Shown piece after piece: positions 62,593 through 64,000 of a stretch of 64,000 bases of DNA. Origin of the DNA: Acetivibrio saccincola (GTDB lineage: Bacteria; Bacillota; Clostridia; Acetivibrionales; Acetivibrionaceae). Location of the stretch: positions 2,976,001 through 3,040,000 of the forward strand of contig NZ_CP025197.1 of assembly GCF_002844395.1 (NCBI RefSeq), written 5' to 3'. The notes beneath the pieces were generated by a model that was not told where the DNA came from, did not search any database, and saw only the letters and a list, made by a program, of their open reading frames with translations. The number at the start of each line of letters is the position of its first letter. Positions within the stretch are counted from its first letter, which is position 1. A program made the position numbers and the translations under genes.

Positions 62593-64000
62593 CTATAGAG
62601 TATAATAATAATCTCTTATTTTCTTTGCCATAAGCAATCTTCGCTGTTCCAGAAATTCTTCATAATTTTCAAAAGTCATTGTAAAAATTGATTCTGGTAT
62701 ACAATTCATTCCAAGGTTTTCTTTTAACTCTTCCAGACTATTTATACCGCCATACTTCAGTCCACCGCCACTGCACTGTTGAATTAAATCGGCAAAGTAT
62801 TCTTTCGGAGCCTTGTTCCCAATTTTTATATTAATTTCAGATTGCATATAAACATAATTTGCAATTTGGTTATACTGACTTTTCTTCATTCCATTCTTTC
62901 TAAGATAATCTTTGGGAAAAATATGATGTATGTCTCCCAAGTTAAATATAAGCTCACTGACAGTAATATCCTTTGAAAGGAACCCTTTCTCATTATTTTT
63001 AACCTGTGCTGCAAGGAATACATTGAATATGGGACTGGCGGATGATGAAGTGTCAAGTTCCTGAATCAGTGCAACATTCCAAAATGCTTCTGATAGTTCT
63101 GCGCTTTCAATACTTTTAAGATACTCATTAAAGCCACGGGAAGCAATATTTCTAATATCATAGTCGAACATTGATTCCGGTGATCCGGAATACCTCCCCG
63201 TTAACATGGACAATACAAACCATTTGCGAACATATGACTCTATTTCAGCCGGATTATATCCATTTGAACGCAAAGTAAGGTATAAGATGTATGCGAAATT
63301 TAAAGCATTTTTGGAACGTATCATGTGTGATGTAATAAAACCAGCTGATTTTATTATCATTATAAATTTCTTAAAATTATTCTCATTAATAAAATCTATA
63401 ATTCCTTTACTGAGTTTTTCAAAGGATTCCCTTGCAATATCCTCTTCATAGGTCCTTGTTTCAAAATTTCGTCCGGATAATAAACTAACAAGATCTGCAA
63501 GCTTGCCCCTACTGAATTTATAAGTAAAAGCCACTCGTAAAAGATCTGTATAATAAGGATCATATATATCATCATGCTCATTTTTTAACCATGACATTTT
63601 CTTAAAATATTCTGTTTCCGCAAAATCTTTATCATAATCAGTGATATGGTAATAAAACTCAGGAGATACTGTCAGATGGCAAAAATAATCTATGCATTTT
63701 CTCAGTGTTGAACCTCCATAAGATTCATTTGCGGCTATTTTTGACATTGCAAAATCAGCTTGGCTTAGAACCACACCTTTAGAATTAATTCTTATAAAAA
63801 TTTCGGTTACAGTTTCAATATCAAGATCTGATGACAATTCTATAAGGCCGATTTGTTTATGCATTATTTTTCTAAGACTTTCTATCCTTTCATATATCAA
63901 CTCGGGATCAAAATCCGGATTATTCCTGCAGTATTGATTTATAAACTTAATTATATTTATATCTTGTGAAAAGATTTGAGATATATCGGGTATCCACTTA
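62593..64000 (-). CDS. DUF262-DUF1524 protein, 5' end beyond right edge (copy 2)
   Basis: Matches residues ~130-599 of the protein at 5315-7111 with only a few changes (R/K in NGMKKSQYN, I/M in LSMLTGRY, V/F near the edge). The C-terminal nuclease motif [16 protein letters not shown] is intact. No stop up to the edge, so the gene presumably continues. A second DUF262 gene in the same chromosome would be redundant restriction activity. Confidence 0.88.
   Translation of the reverse strand, partial: KWIPDISQIFSQDINIIKFINQYCRNNPDFDPELIYERIESLRKIMHKQIGLIELSSDLDIETVTEIFIRINSKGVVLSQADFAMSKIAANESYGGSTLRKCIDYFCHLTVSPEFYYHITDYDKDFAETEYFKKMSWLKNEHDDIYDPYYTDLLRVAFTYKFSRGKLADLVSLLSGRNFETRTYEEDIARESFEKLSKGIIDFINENNFKKFIMIIKSAGFITSHMIRSKNALNFAYILYLTLRSNGYNPAEIESYVRKWFVLSMLTGRYSGSPESMFDYDIRNIASRGFNEYLKSIESAELSEAFWNVALIQELDTSSSASPIFNVFLAAQVKNNEKGFLSKDITVSELIFNLGDIHHIFPKDYLRKNGMKKSQYNQIANYVYMQSEINIKIGNKAPKEYFADLIQQCSGGGLKYGGINSLEELKENLGMNCIPESIFTMTFENYEEFLEQRRLLMAKKIRDYYYTL

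Larger units (their letters stand above)
61056..64000. repeat. Prophage duplicated block, copy 2
   Basis: Matches 241-780, 2489-3357 and 5188-6722 in the same order and orientation. Joins between the three parts are at 61596-61597 and at 62466. Divergence differs between parts: very low in the DUF262 gene, higher in the VRR-NUC gene. Confidence 0.92.

Noticed and set aside
1-64000. tRNA, rRNA or riboswitch genes
   Set aside because: I read for tRNA-like cloverleaf ends, rRNA conserved blocks and common riboswitch cores on both strands and saw none I could support.

Overview
The window looks like a chromosomal segment of an anaerobic, low-GC Bacillota of class Clostridia. Ribosome binding sites are strong GGAGG types, intergenic DNA is AT-rich, and the prophage, conjugation and polysaccharide genes are of clostridial type. 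This rests on protein character only; no rRNA or other marker gene is present. Almost everything is on the minus strand, so genes are read from high to low coordinates.

Layout. (1) 1-7.1 kb: part of a siphovirus-type prophage: HNH endonuclease (cut by the left edge), a Cys-rich small protein, an MqsR-like toxin with an MqsA-Panacea antitoxin, an ArpU/RinA-like late regulator, a VRR-NUC nuclease, a frameshifted primase/helicase remnant, a histidine phosphatase and a GmrSD/BrxU-like DUF262-DUF1524 protein. (2) 7.3-10.2 kb: an IS21-family element with a passenger gene. (3) 10.2-16.1 kb: a conjugative-element remnant (VirB4, M23 peptidase, small membrane protein, ParA-like ATPase) bounded by insertion sequences at both ends. 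A three-gene cassette with its own promoter and operator sits inside it and includes an HNH-like protein. (4) 16.1-20.9 kb: an ISL3 element, a second IS21 element and an IS256 remnant. (5) 21-37.9 kb: one AT-rich surface-polysaccharide operon, from a winged-helix regulator and initiating phosphoglycosyl transferase down to flippase, polymerase, GalE and VanZ. (6) 38-39.6 kb: a two-gene DDE insertion sequence. (7) 40.0-40.2 kb: the 3' end of a 23S rRNA uracil methyltransferase gene with duplicated half-sites, read here as an integration scar. (8) 40.3-45.5 kb: five co-directed genes: Phd/HARE-HTH regulator, small protein, unknown 327-aa protein, RecQ helicase fused to a PD-(D/E)XK nuclease, and HEPN protein. 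This is the best candidate for an undescribed defence system. (9) 45.6-61.1 kb: a defective prophage with three recombinase genes, lysis genes and damaged tail genes. It carries an erm resistance gene with a leader peptide and an AbrB-PIN toxin-antitoxin pair, both in the opposite orientation. (10) 61.06-64 kb: a second, nearly identical but shortened copy of region 1.

How the parts fit. Regions 1 and 10 are two copies of one prophage early/late boundary. In copy 2 the packaging and head genes are gone: the HNH gene is cut after about 17 codons and joined directly to a 5'-truncated major tail gene. Copy 2 also lacks the toxin-antitoxin unit and the primase/phosphatase block. The defence cluster lies between the prophage recombinases and the rRNA-methyltransferase scar, a typical cargo position for an integrated element. 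The polysaccharide operon has the enzymes to build an undecaprenyl-linked repeat unit, pyruvylate it, flip it and polymerise it.
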